From NCBI RefSeq assembly GCF_001593285.1, contig NZ_CP012529.1:3224001-3288000 (forward strand): 64,000 nucleotides of DNA. Reading direction: 5' to 3'. The notes under the pieces were generated by a model. It had not been told where the DNA came from, did no database searches, and saw only the letters and a list, made by a program, of their open reading frames with translations. Origin of the DNA: Psychrobacter sp. P2G3. Lineage in GTDB: Bacteria > Pseudomonadota > Gammaproteobacteria > Pseudomonadales > Moraxellaceae. A program made the translations under genes and the position numbers. Shown here piece by piece: positions 17,016 to 27,301 of the stretch (position 1 is the stretch's first letter; each line of letters opens with the position of its first letter).

Positions 17016-18950
17016 ATGGTAGCGATTACTTTACCCGATGGAAGCGTCAAAAACTTCGAAAGCAATACTACAGTCATGGAAGTGGCACAAAGCATTGGGG
17101 CGGGTCTTGCTAAGGCCACGGTCGCTGGACGTGTAGATGGTCATCTAGTTGATGCTTACGATCCTATCGTCTTTGATGCTAAGGTTGAGATTATTACCCC
17201 AAAAGACGATGACGGTGTCGATATTATTCGTCATTCATGTGCTCACTTGTTAGGTCACGCTGTTAAACAGCTCTACCCTGACGTTAAAATGGTCATTGGC
17301 CCTGTCATAGATGATGGCTTTTATTACGATATATATAGTGAGATGCCGTTTACACCTGAGCATATGGAAAAAATTGAAAAACGCATGATGGAGCTTATTA
17401 AGCAAGATTATGATGTCATCAAGAAAATAACGCCACGTGCTGAAGTAATAAAGATATTCGAAGAACGTGGTGAGGATTATAAGCTCAAATTAATTAATGA
17501 TATGCCAGGTGAAGAAGCTTTTGGCTTGTATCATCATCAAGAGTATGTGGATATGTGTCGTGGTCCTCACGTACCTAATACACGTTTCTTAAAAGTATTT
17601 AAACTGACTAAAATGTCAGGTGCCTATTGGCGTGGTGACGCTAAGAATGAACAGCTGCAACGTATTTACGGTACTGCTTGGGCAGACAAAAAACAGCTAA
17701 AAGCATATATCCAACGTATCGAAGAAGCAGAAAAACGTGATCATCGTAAGATTGGTAAAGCGCTAAATCTATTTCATATGCAAGAACAAGCCCCAGGTAT
17801 GGTATTTTGGCATGCTAATGGATGGACGATTTATCAAGTACTTGAGCAATATATGCGTAAAGTACAATATGATAACGGCTATGAAGAAATCAAAACGCCG
17901 CAAATCGTTGATCGTAGTTTATGGGAGCGTTCTGGACATTGGGGCAACTATGCGACCAACATGTTCACTACATCGAGTGAAAACCGTGATTATGCGGTAA
18001 AACCGATGAACTGTCCGTGTCACGTACAAGTATTTAACCAAGGCTTAAAGTCTTATCGTGACCTGCCATTACGTATGGCTGAGTTTGGCTCATGTCACCG
18101 TAACGAACCATCAGGCTCACTACATGGTTTGATGCGCGTACGCGGCTTTACACAAGATGATGCGCATATCTTCTGTACCCAAGCACAAATTCAGCAAGAA
18201 GTGGCAGACTTTATTAAGCTAACCCTTGCTGTTTATGAAGATTTTGGTTTTGATAATATCATTATGAAGCTTTCAACTCGTCCTGAAAAACGGGTTGGTA
18301 GCGATGAGTCATGGGACTTCGCTGAAAAAGCCTTAGCTGATGCTCTTGATAGCTCAGGTCTTGACTGGGATTATCTACCGGGCGAAGGGGCATTTTATGG
18401 TCCTAAGATTGAATTTAGTCTTAAAGATAGTTTAGGTCGCGTATGGCAGTGCGGTACTATTCAGGTCGATCCTAATATGCCTGAACGTCTCGATGCTGAA
18501 TTTGTTAATGAGCAAAATGAGCGCGAAGTACCTATTATGTTGCACCGTGCAATCTTAGGTTCGTTTGAGCGCTTTATTGGTATACTTATCGAAAACTACG
18601 CTGGATGGATGCCTGTTTGGCTTGCTCCGCAACAAGTAGTTGTTATGAATATTACCGATAAACAGGCAGAAAGTTGTAAAAATGTCGTTAATGAGCTAAA
18701 AAATGCAGGTTTACGTGCAGTTAGCGACTTGCGTAACGAAAAGATTGGATTTAAGATACGAGAGAAAACATTAGAACGTATTCCCTATATGCTAGTATTA
18801 GGGGATAAAGAAGTTGAATCAGGCAGCGTCAATGTCCGAACCCGCGAAGGTGAAAACCTAGGCGTGATGACTGTCCCTGAATTCATCAAATTAGTACAGA
18901 CTGCCGTTGCCGAAAAAGGCCGTCAGAATCAAAAAACAGATCAGGAGTAA
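17016..18950 (+). CDS. thrS: Threonine--tRNA ligase
   Basis: ThrRS, 644 residues, charges tRNA-Thr. Domains in order: the N-terminal TGS domain (residues 1-62), the SAD editing domain with the [10 protein letters not shown] motif (HxxxH near residue 75) and a later CRGPH motif, the class II catalytic core with motif 2 ([15 protein letters not shown]) and the Cys of MNCPCHV as zinc ligand, and the C-terminal anticodon-binding domain from about residue 540. The length is normal for the family. The stop at 18950 lies immediately after the ribosome site of infC, so the two genes are a tight operon as in most gamma-proteobacteria. Confidence 0.97.
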   Translation: MVAITLPDGSVKNFESNTTVMEVAQSIGAGLAKATVAGRVDGHLVDAYDPIVFDAKVEIITPKDDDGVDIIRHSCAHLLGHAVKQLYPDVKMVIGPVIDDGFYYDIYSEMPFTPEHMEKIEKRMMELIKQDYDVIKKITPRAEVIKIFEERGEDYKLKLINDMPGEEAFGLYHHQEYVDMCRGPHVPNTRFLKVFKLTKMSGAYWRGDAKNEQLQRIYGTAWADKKQLKAYIQRIEEAEKRDHRKIGKALNLFHMQEQAPGMVFWHANGWTIYQVLEQYMRKVQYDNGYEEIKTPQIVDRSLWERSGHWGNYATNMFTTSSENRDYAVKPMNCPCHVQVFNQGLKSYRDLPLRMAEFGSCHRNEPSGSLHGLMRVRGFTQDDAHIFCTQAQIQQEVADFIKLTLAVYEDFGFDNIIMKLSTRPEKRVGSDESWDFAEKALADALDSSGLDWDYLPGEGAFYGPKIEFSLKDSLGRVWQCGTIQVDPNMPERLDAEFVNEQNEREVPIMLHRAILGSFERFIGILIENYAGWMPVWLAPQQVVVMNITDKQAESCKNVVNELKNAGLRAVSDLRNEKIGFKIREKTLERIPYMLVLGDKEVESGSVNVRTREGENLGVMTVPEFIKLVQTAVAEKGRQNQKTDQE

Positions 18951-18955
18951 TACCT

Positions 18956-19477
18956 ATTAAACAGTCAAACCGTCTGAACACCAATGAAGATATCAGTGTT
19001 AAGGAAGTTCGTCTTGTCAGAGAAGACGGCGAACAAATGGGCGTGGTCGATATCGATACCGCTATGAAAGCGGCACGTGATGAAAATCTAGACTTAGTTG
19101 AATTAGTGCCGGATGCCAAGCCGCCAGTATGTAAGATCATGGATTATAAGCATTTCCTTTATGATCAGAAGCAAAAAGCGAAAGAGGCCAAGAAAAACCA
19201 AAAGCAAACTCAGCTTAAAGAGATGAAACTGCGTCCTAGTACTGAAGAAGCTGATTATCAGGTAAAACTGAAAAAAATCGTTAGCTTTTTGGAAGACCAA
19301 GACAAAGTTAAAGTTAGTATTCGCTTTCGTGGTCGCGAAATGGCGCATCAAGACATTGGTCGTAAGCAACTTGAACGTATCATTGAAGATACTGCCGATA
19401 TCTCAAACGTCGAACAACATCCAAAAATGGAAGGTCGACAAATGGGTATGCTGCTTGGGCCTACTAAGAAAAGATAA
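18956..19477 (+). CDS. infC: Translation initiation factor IF-3 (ATT start codon)
   Basis: IF-3, 173 residues, binds the 30S subunit and checks start-codon pairing. The N-domain begins with a [11 protein letters not shown] segment. The linker is lysine-rich ([12 protein letters not shown]), and the C-domain carries [18 protein letters not shown] and [10 protein letters not shown] blocks. The first ATG (19037) lies inside the N-domain, so it cannot be the true start. The frame extends upstream to an ATT at 18956, preceded by AGGAG with an 8-base gap that overlaps the end of thrS. This matches the AUU start of E. coli infC, where IF-3 discriminates against its own start codon and so limits its own synthesis. 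That control is inferred here from the conserved start. Confidence 0.95.
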   Translation: MKQSNRLNTNEDISVKEVRLVREDGEQMGVVDIDTAMKAARDENLDLVELVPDAKPPVCKIMDYKHFLYDQKQKAKEAKKNQKQTQLKEMKLRPSTEEADYQVKLKKIVSFLEDQDKVKVSIRFRGREMAHQDIGRKQLERIIEDTADISNVEQHPKMEGRQMGMLLGPTKKR

Positions 19478-19527
19478 TTGGACAGCGAATATTTAAGCTT
19501 GCCATATTTACTTGTCTTTATTTTTGA

Positions 19528-19561
19528 CCATCAATATGCTGCGGGATATTGATGGTTTTTT
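19528..19561 (+). terminator. Terminator after infC
   Basis: Stem ccatcaatat / atattgatgg with an 8-base loop followed by a T-run. It ends the thrS-infC transcript, so no ribosomal protein genes follow here. Confidence 0.85.
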
Positions 19562-19812
19562 ACTATTGTTTGTCATAAATTTATTATTCTAATTACCACA
19601 TAGTTTTACAAAATCAGCCTTCACGACTCTTTGGTTACACGGTAATCTTAAAATCTATTCCGCATTTTCTATTAACAACAACTTAATAACTATAATTCAA
19701 TTAATAGACTCTCAGCTACTATAATTGCTGTTTGAATTAGAATAATGGACAATAATCAAAATTATTTAGTAATCCAAAATATTTGATCTATTACTTATCT
19801 ATAGGAAAACTT

Positions 19813-21057
19813 ATGCAAGAACTAACACCTCCAGAAAATACGAATACGCCAAGTATCTCTCTGACTCCTCCAGCTCCTGTAAAAGAAATAGAAAAAAGTG
19901 AAGCAGATCAGATGGTTAAATTGGATGAGAGCCAAATTCCAGAGCTTGATGCCAAAGTCGATGCTTTCGTTGATCATGTCATTACCAACCCAGTGCATGG
20001 TCCTGACTTTCAGCAAAACTTGCAATCCATTCATAACTTAGGCACTAAGGAAATCCGTGAATCTGCACAAGTATCTAATCGGATGCTGGAACTTCCTGCC
20101 AAGAGTATCAACGATAGCTTGTTTGATAACTCACCGATTGCCAAATCTCTTACTGAATTACGCGGTATTGTAGAAGATTTGGATCCGAGTAAAAAAGAGC
20201 TGACCAGCTCACGCAAACTATTCGGTCTCATTCCATTTGGCAATAAAGTACAAGATTATTTCCGCCAATATGAATCGGCGCAATCACATATCAATGCAGT
20301 GGTGACCAGTCTATACAATGGTAAAGACGAGCTACTCAAAGACAATGCCATGATTGAGCAAGAAAAAGTCAATATGTGGGATTTGATGCAATCTATTCGT
20401 CAGTATATCTATGTTGGTAAAAAGATTGACGAACAGTTAGAGCAGAAGGTCTATGCTCTAGAAGCTACTGACCCTGAAAAAGCACGTATCATTAAAGAAG
20501 AAATGCTATTTTATGTACGCCAAAAAAATACTGATTTTTTGACTCAGCTGGCTGTTAACGTACAAGGCTATTTAGCGTTAGATACCATTCGCAAAAATAA
20601 CTTAGAGCTTATTAAAGGGGTTGATCGCGCTACCACTACTACCATTTCGGCATTGCGTACTGCAGTAGTCGTTGCACAAGCTATGACAAATCAAAAGCTA
20701 GTCCTAGATCAAATTACAGCGTTAAATAAAACGACTAGTAGTCTGATTGAGTCTACCTCAGCTATGCTTAAACGCCAATCTGGTGAAATTCATGAACAAG
20801 CGACCAGTAGCACTATTGAGCTTGATAAACTACAAAATGCTTTCAATAATGTCTACGATACGATGGATATGATTAGTAATTATAAAATTGAAGCACTAGA
20901 AAATATGAAGCAAACCGTTAATACTTTGACAACTGAAGTGGATAAAGCGCAAAAATACTTGGACAAATCTAACCAAACCACTGTGCTTGAAGTTTCAAAA
21001 GAAATAGATAGTAAAAAGATTACAAACAAATCTGGTGCTACTGATATCGATATTTGA
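19813..21057 (+). CDS. TelA-family toxic anion resistance protein
   Basis: A 414-residue protein of the TelA family (PF05816), first linked to tellurite resistance and also found in stress and envelope-defence gene sets; its biochemical role is unsettled. Family blocks visible are the GLIPFGNKVQDYF stretch, the IEQEKVNMWDLMQ region and the VQGYLALDTIRKNN segment. The C-terminal third is a long helical, probably coiled-coil region (TSTAM to the end). The start at 19813 is chosen because AGGA lies 6 bases upstream. An in-frame ATG at 19783 would add ten hydrophobic residues without a ribosome site. It stands alone between the infC terminator and RNase R. Confidence 0.85.
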   Translation: MQELTPPENTNTPSISLTPPAPVKEIEKSEADQMVKLDESQIPELDAKVDAFVDHVITNPVHGPDFQQNLQSIHNLGTKEIRESAQVSNRMLELPAKSINDSLFDNSPIAKSLTELRGIVEDLDPSKKELTSSRKLFGLIPFGNKVQDYFRQYESAQSHINAVVTSLYNGKDELLKDNAMIEQEKVNMWDLMQSIRQYIYVGKKIDEQLEQKVYALEATDPEKARIIKEEMLFYVRQKNTDFLTQLAVNVQGYLALDTIRKNNLELIKGVDRATTTTISALRTAVVVAQAMTNQKLVLDQITALNKTTSSLIESTSAMLKRQSGEIHEQATSSTIELDKLQNAFNNVYDTMDMISNYKIEALENMKQTVNTLTTEVDKAQKYLDKSNQTTVLEVSKEIDSKKITNKSGATDIDI

Positions 21058-21182
21058 TACAGCAGTTTGTCCAGTAAAAGCATGCTGTCAAATACACATA
21101 ACATCATTGACGCAAGATATTAATCTGTTGTTCGTGTTAAGATAGCCATTATTAATAATTTTAAAAATAGATACGGTAATTT

Positions 21183-23450
21183 ATGAGTTGGAATGATCCA
21201 AACGCCTCAAGCGAGGCACAAAAATACGATAATCCTATCCCTAGTCGTGAGCTGATATTACACACGATCGCTGAACACGGTGAAGCGACACATCAGCAGT
21301 TGGCAAAAGCTTTCGATATCAATGATCCTGATCAATTTGATGCGTTGGGTAATCGTCTAAAAGCAATGGCTCGTGATGGCCAAGTTAACCGCGAAGGGCG
21401 TCCTTATCGCTTTCGTACAGTCACGCAGCAAGATGTTGTCACTGGTACAGTATCTGCTCACCCAAAAGGTTTTGGCTTTGTCGTGTTGGCAGATATGCCA
21501 GATTTGTTCTTGCACGAAAAGCAAATGCGTTGGGTGTTCAACGGTGATACGGTCAATGCTATTGGTACGTCGACAGACAACCGTGGTCGTACTGAGGGCC
21601 GTATTGTTGATGTAACCGAACGTCATCAAAACCATTTTATCGGTACGCTTGCTCGTGATGAAGATGGCTACTGTGTTGAGCTTGGCAGTCCTAACAATCA
21701 TCAGCCGATTACAGTCACCGAAGATAACATACAAGAGTTAGGTGCTAAGAAAGGCGATCCGGTTAAAGTTGATGTCATTGACTGGCCTAATCAGCATGAG
21801 TTTGCTACTGGTAAGATCACCGAAGTACTTAGCGATGATAATGATCGTGAGCTGATCATTGAGACGACCCTACTTAATTACGATATTCCGTCTGAATTTA
21901 GCGAAGCGGCACTTAAGCAAGCTAATGATTACCGAGAGCCTAGTAAAAAAGACTTAAAGGGTCGTACCGACTTACGTGATTTGCCGTTAGTAACTATCGA
22001 TGGTGAAGATGCGCGTGACTTTGATGATGCCGTGTTCGCTGAAAAACGCTCTGGCGGTAACTATCGAGTACTGGTCGCTATTGCTGATGTTAGCCATTAT
22101 GTGACGCCAAACTCTCCACTTGATCAAGATGCTTATGAACGTGGTACCTCAGTTTATTTCCCGCATCGCGTCATCCCAATGTTGCCTGAAGTACTGTCGA
22201 ACGGTTTGTGTTCGCTTAACCCTTCAGTTGATCGCTTATGTATGGTTGCCGATATCAAAATATCGCGTGCTGGCAAGGTGACAGGTTACGAATTCTATCC
22301 TGGGGTCATGCATTCACAAGCACGTTTAACTTATAATCAAGTAAACGATTATTTTGCCAATCCAAAAGATGACAGCATTCCAAAATCATTGACAGATAAT
22401 AAAGATGTCAAAAAATCTGTCGATACGCTACATCAGTTATATGACTTGCTCATTAAAAAGCGCGAAGAACGTCATGCGATGGAATTTGAAACTGTTGAGA
22501 CTTATATTAAGTTTAATGAGAAAGGCGGTATCGCGGCTATCTTGCCACGTACTCGTGGCGATGCTCATAAGCTCATCGAAGAGTGCATGTTACTTGCCAA
22601 TACCTGTGCGGCAAACTTTGCATTGAAAAACGAGCTACCTGTACTATATCGTAATCACGATAAGCCTGATGGCGAAAAATCAATGCGTGTTCATGAATAC
22701 GCAAAAAACTTTGGTTTAAGCTTTCCAGAAGAAAGCCCAACGCAAGCGGATTATCAACGCATTATTGAAGCCACGAAAGATCGTCCTGATGCGGTTAGTA
22801 TCCACAGCATGTTACTACGCTCGATGATGCAGGCCAACTACGCACCTGATAACATCGGTCACTTTGGTTTGGCATATGATGAATATAGCCATTTCACTTC
22901 ACCGATTCGCCGCTATCCTGACTTGATGCTACATCGTGCCATTAAAGCGAAAGTAACTAATAGTCAGCATCCCGTCATGGACTTCTCTCTTGATGGTGCA
23001 GGTACGCAGACTTCAGATACCGAACGCCGTGCTGAAAAGGCTTCACGTTTTGTAGAATCTTGGCTTAAATGTCATTACATGAAAGATCATGTAGGCGAAG
23101 AATTTGATGGTGTCGTTACTACAGTGACTAGCTTTGGCCTATTTGTGACGTTGACTGATCTATATATCGATGGTCTAGTACATATCTCAAATGTCGGTGA
23201 TGATTTCTTTGTCTATGATGAACAGCAGCAGCAGCTTATCGGCAAAGACAAAGGCACTTTGTTTGGACTTGGTGATTTGGTCAAAGTAAAAGTCGCTGGT
23301 GTCAATATGGATTTGCTCCAAATTGACTTTGATTTAAAAGCCAAGTTGCAATCTAGTGAGATGAATCAAACAAAGAAAGGCCAGCCTAAGAGAAGCTCAG
23401 CTAAGAAAAGCAGTAGCCGGAACAGTAAAGGTGCTAGCAAAAAGAGCTAA
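21183..23450 (+). CDS. rnr: Ribonuclease R
   Basis: RNase R, 755 residues, a processive 3'-5' exoribonuclease that degrades structured RNA and helps in rRNA quality control and cold adaptation. Order: an N-terminal helix-turn-helix domain (residues about 20-75), cold-shock domains, the RNB catalytic domain with the DGEDARDFDDAV aspartate cluster near residue 277, the S1 domain from about residue 640, and a Lys/Ser-rich basic tail. The basic tail separates it from RNase II. It has its own terminator. No ribosome site is obvious, but the ATG at 21183 gives the expected N-terminus. Confidence 0.95.
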   Translation: MSWNDPNASSEAQKYDNPIPSRELILHTIAEHGEATHQQLAKAFDINDPDQFDALGNRLKAMARDGQVNREGRPYRFRTVTQQDVVTGTVSAHPKGFGFVVLADMPDLFLHEKQMRWVFNGDTVNAIGTSTDNRGRTEGRIVDVTERHQNHFIGTLARDEDGYCVELGSPNNHQPITVTEDNIQELGAKKGDPVKVDVIDWPNQHEFATGKITEVLSDDNDRELIIETTLLNYDIPSEFSEAALKQANDYREPSKKDLKGRTDLRDLPLVTIDGEDARDFDDAVFAEKRSGGNYRVLVAIADVSHYVTPNSPLDQDAYERGTSVYFPHRVIPMLPEVLSNGLCSLNPSVDRLCMVADIKISRAGKVTGYEFYPGVMHSQARLTYNQVNDYFANPKDDSIPKSLTDNKDVKKSVDTLHQLYDLLIKKREERHAMEFETVETYIKFNEKGGIAAILPRTRGDAHKLIEECMLLANTCAANFALKNELPVLYRNHDKPDGEKSMRVHEYAKNFGLSFPEESPTQADYQRIIEATKDRPDAVSIHSMLLRSMMQANYAPDNIGHFGLAYDEYSHFTSPIRRYPDLMLHRAIKAKVTNSQHPVMDFSLDGAGTQTSDTERRAEKASRFVESWLKCHYMKDHVGEEFDGVVTTVTSFGLFVTLTDLYIDGLVHISNVGDDFFVYDEQQQQLIGKDKGTLFGLGDLVKVKVAGVNMDLLQIDFDLKAKLQSSEMNQTKKGQPKRSSAKKSSSRNSKGASKKS

Positions 23451-23473
23451 ATTGATGTTTAAATCTTAAATCA

Positions 23474-23508
23474 AAAAAAAGGCTAAGGTTATCTTTAGCC
23501 TTTTTTTA
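23474..23508 (+). terminator. Terminator after rnr
   Basis: Stem ggctaa / ttagcc flanked by A and T runs. It lies between convergent genes, so it may serve both rnr and the minus-strand gene at 23537. Confidence 0.8.
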
Positions 23509-23536
23509 TGCTTCTAATTTATGTGCTTCTAGTGAA

Positions 23537-23833
23537 CTACTGAGTATTGATCACCTGATCTAAGCGCTCTTGCTCGACTTGCTGTGCTTGATTTATTTGG
23601 CTAGTTGCATTATCCATGATAGCTTTGGGCTGCTTCCCCAAAGGCTGGCTTGCAATATTTGCTGAATTAGATAGCTTATCATTAGACATAGTTGTAGCTG
23701 TAGTATGGATAGGCGTGGCATTACTTAGTGCTACTGCTCTATTTTGCTCATGGCGATTACCATTGATGATATTGAAACCTAGTAAAATGACAATACCTAT
23801 CAGTGCTAGGATAATTAAATGTTTCATCTGCAT
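23537..23833 (-). CDS. Small membrane-anchored hypothetical protein
   Basis: A 98-residue protein with one hydrophobic helix (residues about 4-24, LIILALIGIVILLGFNII) followed by a polar Asn/Gln/Ser-rich tail. This suggests a bitopic inner-membrane protein with a periplasmic tail ending in a Gln/Glu-rich helix. No family is recognised. It follows the MscS gene on the same strand after about 80 bp and may share its transcript. The start could also be the internal Met at residue 3. Confidence 0.6.
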   Translation of the reverse strand: MQMKHLIILALIGIVILLGFNIINGNRHEQNRAVALSNATPIHTTATTMSNDKLSNSANIASQPLGKQPKAIMDNATSQINQAQQVEQERLDQVINTQ

Positions 23834-23914
23834 GACTTACTTCTCGTGATATTGCTAAGTTTGTCATCTTACAATGCATTTATTATGCCTAACTTTTATA
23901 CCTTACGATAAAGA

Positions 23915-25576
23915 TTATTCTTGCGGACTATTTTTGTCTAATAAATCCGTTTCATTAGAACTTTCCGCAATTTCTTGTTCAACTTTTTCCATCAGTTTTT
24001 CATCAGGACGAGCATCAAACACGTCATCAACATTATCTCCATTCAGGATTTGCTTAGCGCGCGCTTTAGCCTGTTTTTTATCTTTATCATCTGCTGAATT
24101 TTCACTACTCTGCTCATTCTCTGGTACAGAAGTCATGGGCGTCACAGTCAGCTCAGAACTGTCTATACCTTTACCATTTTGCATGTGCTCAAATGCTTTT
24201 TCTAATTTATTATTAAAACGTAGTCGATAAATAGGTTCAGGTAGGCTAAAGCCTTGGTTTTCTAGAGCATGCTTAGTTTCACGAATAGCAATACTACGTG
24301 CTTTAGCAAAGTCAGTCTCTGACTGATCCACCCAAACTTGAAACTCAAGAACGATATTAGAATCACCAACATGAGTGATGACAGCGATAGCTTTAGGTTT
24401 GTCTAAGACAAAACTTAATGTGCCTATCGCGTCTAGTCCAACTTTAATTGCCGCTAATGGATCATCGTTAGCATCGACACCTAGTTCGAAGGTAAAACGG
24501 CGCTCAGGATTTTTAGTATAGTTTAAAATAATTCCTTTAAAAACTTCGGCATTCGGAATACGTAACTGATTACCGTCTAACGTCATTAGAATAGTTGCCC
24601 GTGAGGTCAAGCGCACTACAATACCCTCATGCTCGTTGATTTTTACTTGATCACGAGCACGAAATGGTTGACGAATACTTAGCATGAGAGAGGCAATATA
24701 ATTCTCAATAGAATCCTTTACTGCGAAACCAACAGCAATACCAATTACCCCTGCACCGCCAAGTAGCGTGCCTAAAATAGTCTCTGCACCTATCAAGCTC
24801 AACGCCAAAATTAGACCAAAAACAATAAAAATCACTTTAATCGTTTGGGATAACAGCTCGGCTACAAAGGGATTGGGAGTCAAACGCTGCCATATTCCTT
24901 GACGTTTGGACAACCAACTGCCAAACCAAGCCACAATGCCAAATATAACAATGCCTACCAATAATAACGGTAAAGCTTTGACTAAATTTGTACCTTGAGT
25001 TTTGAGGCCTTGATATACTGTTGAAACATTATCTTGTACATCGAGCGTACGATTAATCTTATCTTCAACCGTCACTACATCCGTTAAGCGATTGGTAAGG
25101 TTAATCGCTTGCTGGGCTTTTTTCTCGTTCGGGGTTTCCCCTGTTAAAGTGACAACACCTTGGGTAACACTGACATTGACTGTCTGTAAGCCATCAATCT
25201 CGGAGAAAATACCGCTAATACGCTGACGAATGTCATTGTCTTTTTGCGGGGTAGGTGTGGTTTCAATTTGAGCATTATTAGTGCTCTCACCACTGATAAC
25301 TGGCGGTGCCTCTATCGGCGTTGGTGCAGTAGGTAACGCGCTACCACCATCTTCTATGCTCTCTAACACGTTACTTTCTGGTTTAGGCGCTGTAGCAGGT
25401 TCTTCTTCTGCGCTTATAGAAGTATTGCTATCTACATTTGATACTGCTGCAATGCTTTCCAACTCTTCACCAACGGCATGAGCAGGCAAGCCATAAAAAA
25501 TAATAATTGATAATAATAGCTGACCTAGGACTTGCAAATATTTATGTATAGATAGATGGTCAAAAAAAGCTATCAT
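23915..25576 (-). CDS. MscS-family mechanosensitive channel with periplasmic BON domain
   Basis: A 553-residue inner-membrane channel. A signal-like or first membrane segment (residues about 15-35, ending AHA) is followed by a Pro/Ser/Glu-rich linker. A BON domain comes next (about 112-180, VNVSVTQGVVTLTGETPN), then three transmembrane segments (about 200-300). The pore-lining third helix is Gly/Ala-rich (GTLLGGAGVIGIAVGFAVKD), and the MscS beta domain follows (DQVKINEHEGIVVRLTSRAT). The tail is acidic and probably disordered. MscS channels release solutes on hypo-osmotic shock. BON domains bind envelope or phospholipid surfaces, so the fusion may anchor or gate the channel; that part is inference. 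The ribosome site is aaaggat. Confidence 0.88.
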   Translation of the reverse strand: MIAFFDHLSIHKYLQVLGQLLLSIIIFYGLPAHAVGEELESIAAVSNVDSNTSISAEEEPATAPKPESNVLESIEDGGSALPTAPTPIEAPPVISGESTNNAQIETTPTPQKDNDIRQRISGIFSEIDGLQTVNVSVTQGVVTLTGETPNEKKAQQAINLTNRLTDVVTVEDKINRTLDVQDNVSTVYQGLKTQGTNLVKALPLLLVGIVIFGIVAWFGSWLSKRQGIWQRLTPNPFVAELLSQTIKVIFIVFGLILALSLIGAETILGTLLGGAGVIGIAVGFAVKDSIENYIASLMLSIRQPFRARDQVKINEHEGIVVRLTSRATILMTLDGNQLRIPNAEVFKGIILNYTKNPERRFTFELGVDANDDPLAAIKVGLDAIGTLSFVLDKPKAIAVITHVGDSNIVLEFQVWVDQSETDFAKARSIAIRETKHALENQGFSLPEPIYRLRFNNKLEKAFEHMQNGKGIDSSELTVTPMTSVPENEQSSENSADDKDKKQAKARAKQILNGDNVDDVFDARPDEKLMEKVEQEIAESSNETDLLDKNSPQE

Positions 25577-25647
25577 AAGTATCCTTTATTAATGTATCAA
25601 CTATAATTGCCTATATGATAAACATAGGCAACTATACTAATAGACTA

Positions 25648-26385
25648 TCAACTGTCTAGATAACTTTGAGCCTCGCCAAGATCTAGTGTACCTTCATAAA
25701 TGGCGCGCCCTGTAATGATACCTTCAATACAATCACCATAAGGCTTTAACAGTTTAATATCTTGCATATCAGTGACACCGCCTGAAGCGATCACTGGCAA
25801 ACCACCCTCACGTGCCAAATTGACCGTTTGCTCAACATTGACGCCTTGCATCATGCCATCACGAGCTATATCGGTATAGACGATTGACGATACACCAACA
25901 TCAGCAAAACGTTTGGCAAGCTCAGTTGCTTTAGTATCGGTGACATTTGCCCAGCCATGAGTGGCTACCATACCGTCTTTGGCATCAATACCAACGATAA
26001 TGTGTCCTGCAAACTCGCGACAAGCCTCAGTAACGAAATCAGGATCTTCAACCGCTTTTGTACCGATAATAATATGAGTAAGGCCTGCAGTGATATATTG
26101 CTCAATAGTATGCAGATTGCGTACCCCGCCGCCTAATTGAATAGGTAGTTTGGGATAAGCTTTAGCAATATCATGAACCACGCGCTTATGTACGGGTACA
26201 CCATCAAATGCGCCATTAAGGTCAACCAAATGCAGACGCCTTGCTCCCTCTTTAACCCAGCGACCTGCTACCGCTACGGGGTCATCAGAAAATACCGTAT
26301 CATCCTCCATACGGCCTTGTTTTAAGCGTACACATTTGCCATCTTTGAGATCGATAGCTGGAATAATCACAGGCGCAGCACACAT
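25648..26385 (-). CDS. hisA: Phosphoribosylformimino-5-aminoimidazole carboxamide ribotide isomerase
   Basis: HisA, 245 residues, a (beta-alpha)8 barrel that isomerises ProFAR to PRFAR in histidine synthesis. The first strand gives the catalytic Asp (IPAIDLKDG), the second half repeats the pattern with IVGIDAKDG and the catalytic Asp in YTDIARDGM. The two phosphate sites are GGGVR and ASGGVTD. The ribosome site is aagga. It is alone here, about 21 kb from hisB and hisH, so the pathway genes are split in this genome; hisF is not in the window. Confidence 0.96.
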   Translation of the reverse strand: MCAAPVIIPAIDLKDGKCVRLKQGRMEDDTVFSDDPVAVAGRWVKEGARRLHLVDLNGAFDGVPVHKRVVHDIAKAYPKLPIQLGGGVRNLHTIEQYITAGLTHIIIGTKAVEDPDFVTEACREFAGHIIVGIDAKDGMVATHGWANVTDTKATELAKRFADVGVSSIVYTDIARDGMMQGVNVEQTVNLAREGGLPVIASGGVTDMQDIKLLKPYGDCIEGIITGRAIYEGTLDLGEAQSYLDS

Positions 26386-27301
26386 ACAGCATTCCTTATA
26401 AAAATATTTTATTAAAAAAAGTAAAACAGAAACAACAATAATTGAAAAATGTTAAGAAAATAATATAAAGTATGCACTTAACTGAATATTTATATTCAAC
26501 AGATTAGATACAACTTAAGTTTGTGTTTTTAGTTAGAATTCTAGTCGTCGTTTGGCTAAAATTAATTATTGATAACTATAAGTTTCAGCCTTTAAATTCG
26601 GCACTACAATTAGATAAATTCAATTACTAACTGGCAATTTTAGGTTAATTTAGCGTATAATCCTAGGTAAATTTGTATTTGTTTCTATATCTTAGCCACG
26701 CATGACGAGCATCTACAGATAGCTTGATAATGTTCGACTATAAAGGTATGACAAAGTACAGACAACAAATCGGTGAAATGTTGACCATAACCTTGTCTGT
26801 TATTCCGATAAACCAGTAACGAGTAGATTGGCATGGTTTGAAGTTGTATGCTAATCATTTAATTGGTTTGTTTTTGATCAGATTATCATATATTGAGTCT
26901 AACGGTCTTGTGACCATCCTAGAACTCATCTATATGATACTAGTATTACAATGTTTCAAATTTTAATAAAACGCATGGTAAGCCTATCTTTGAATTAAAG
27001 TGCTCACTCTAAGCGACTAGCTTTGGAGGTTTACTTTAATTTGATAGATTTATCATGCATCTTGGTAGCCGGTCGCCATATTGGTAATTCGAATAAGACG
27101 TTAACGTGTTGTTAAGGAGTCTAAGGTCAGCGTTAATACTCTTACTTGCAGTAATACTTAAGCTTTACGTTTAAGGCGTTCAATCACAGCTTTGCTTTAG
27201 GGCTGCTGATTGATAGCTTTTAATTAAGCTTTTGCTAATACTGCCGTCGTACCAAACAGGACGTCTGGTATCGTTTTAGACTATGGACTAAGTTTTCGCT
27301 T
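26386..27301. other. Long intergenic region between hisA and nqrA
   Basis: About 915 bp between divergent genes. No coding frame or RNA gene was recognised. A TATAAT at 26656-26661 with a weak upstream TGGCAA could be a distal plus-strand promoter for the nqr operon. The rest is AT-rich with no obvious operator. Confidence 0.5.
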
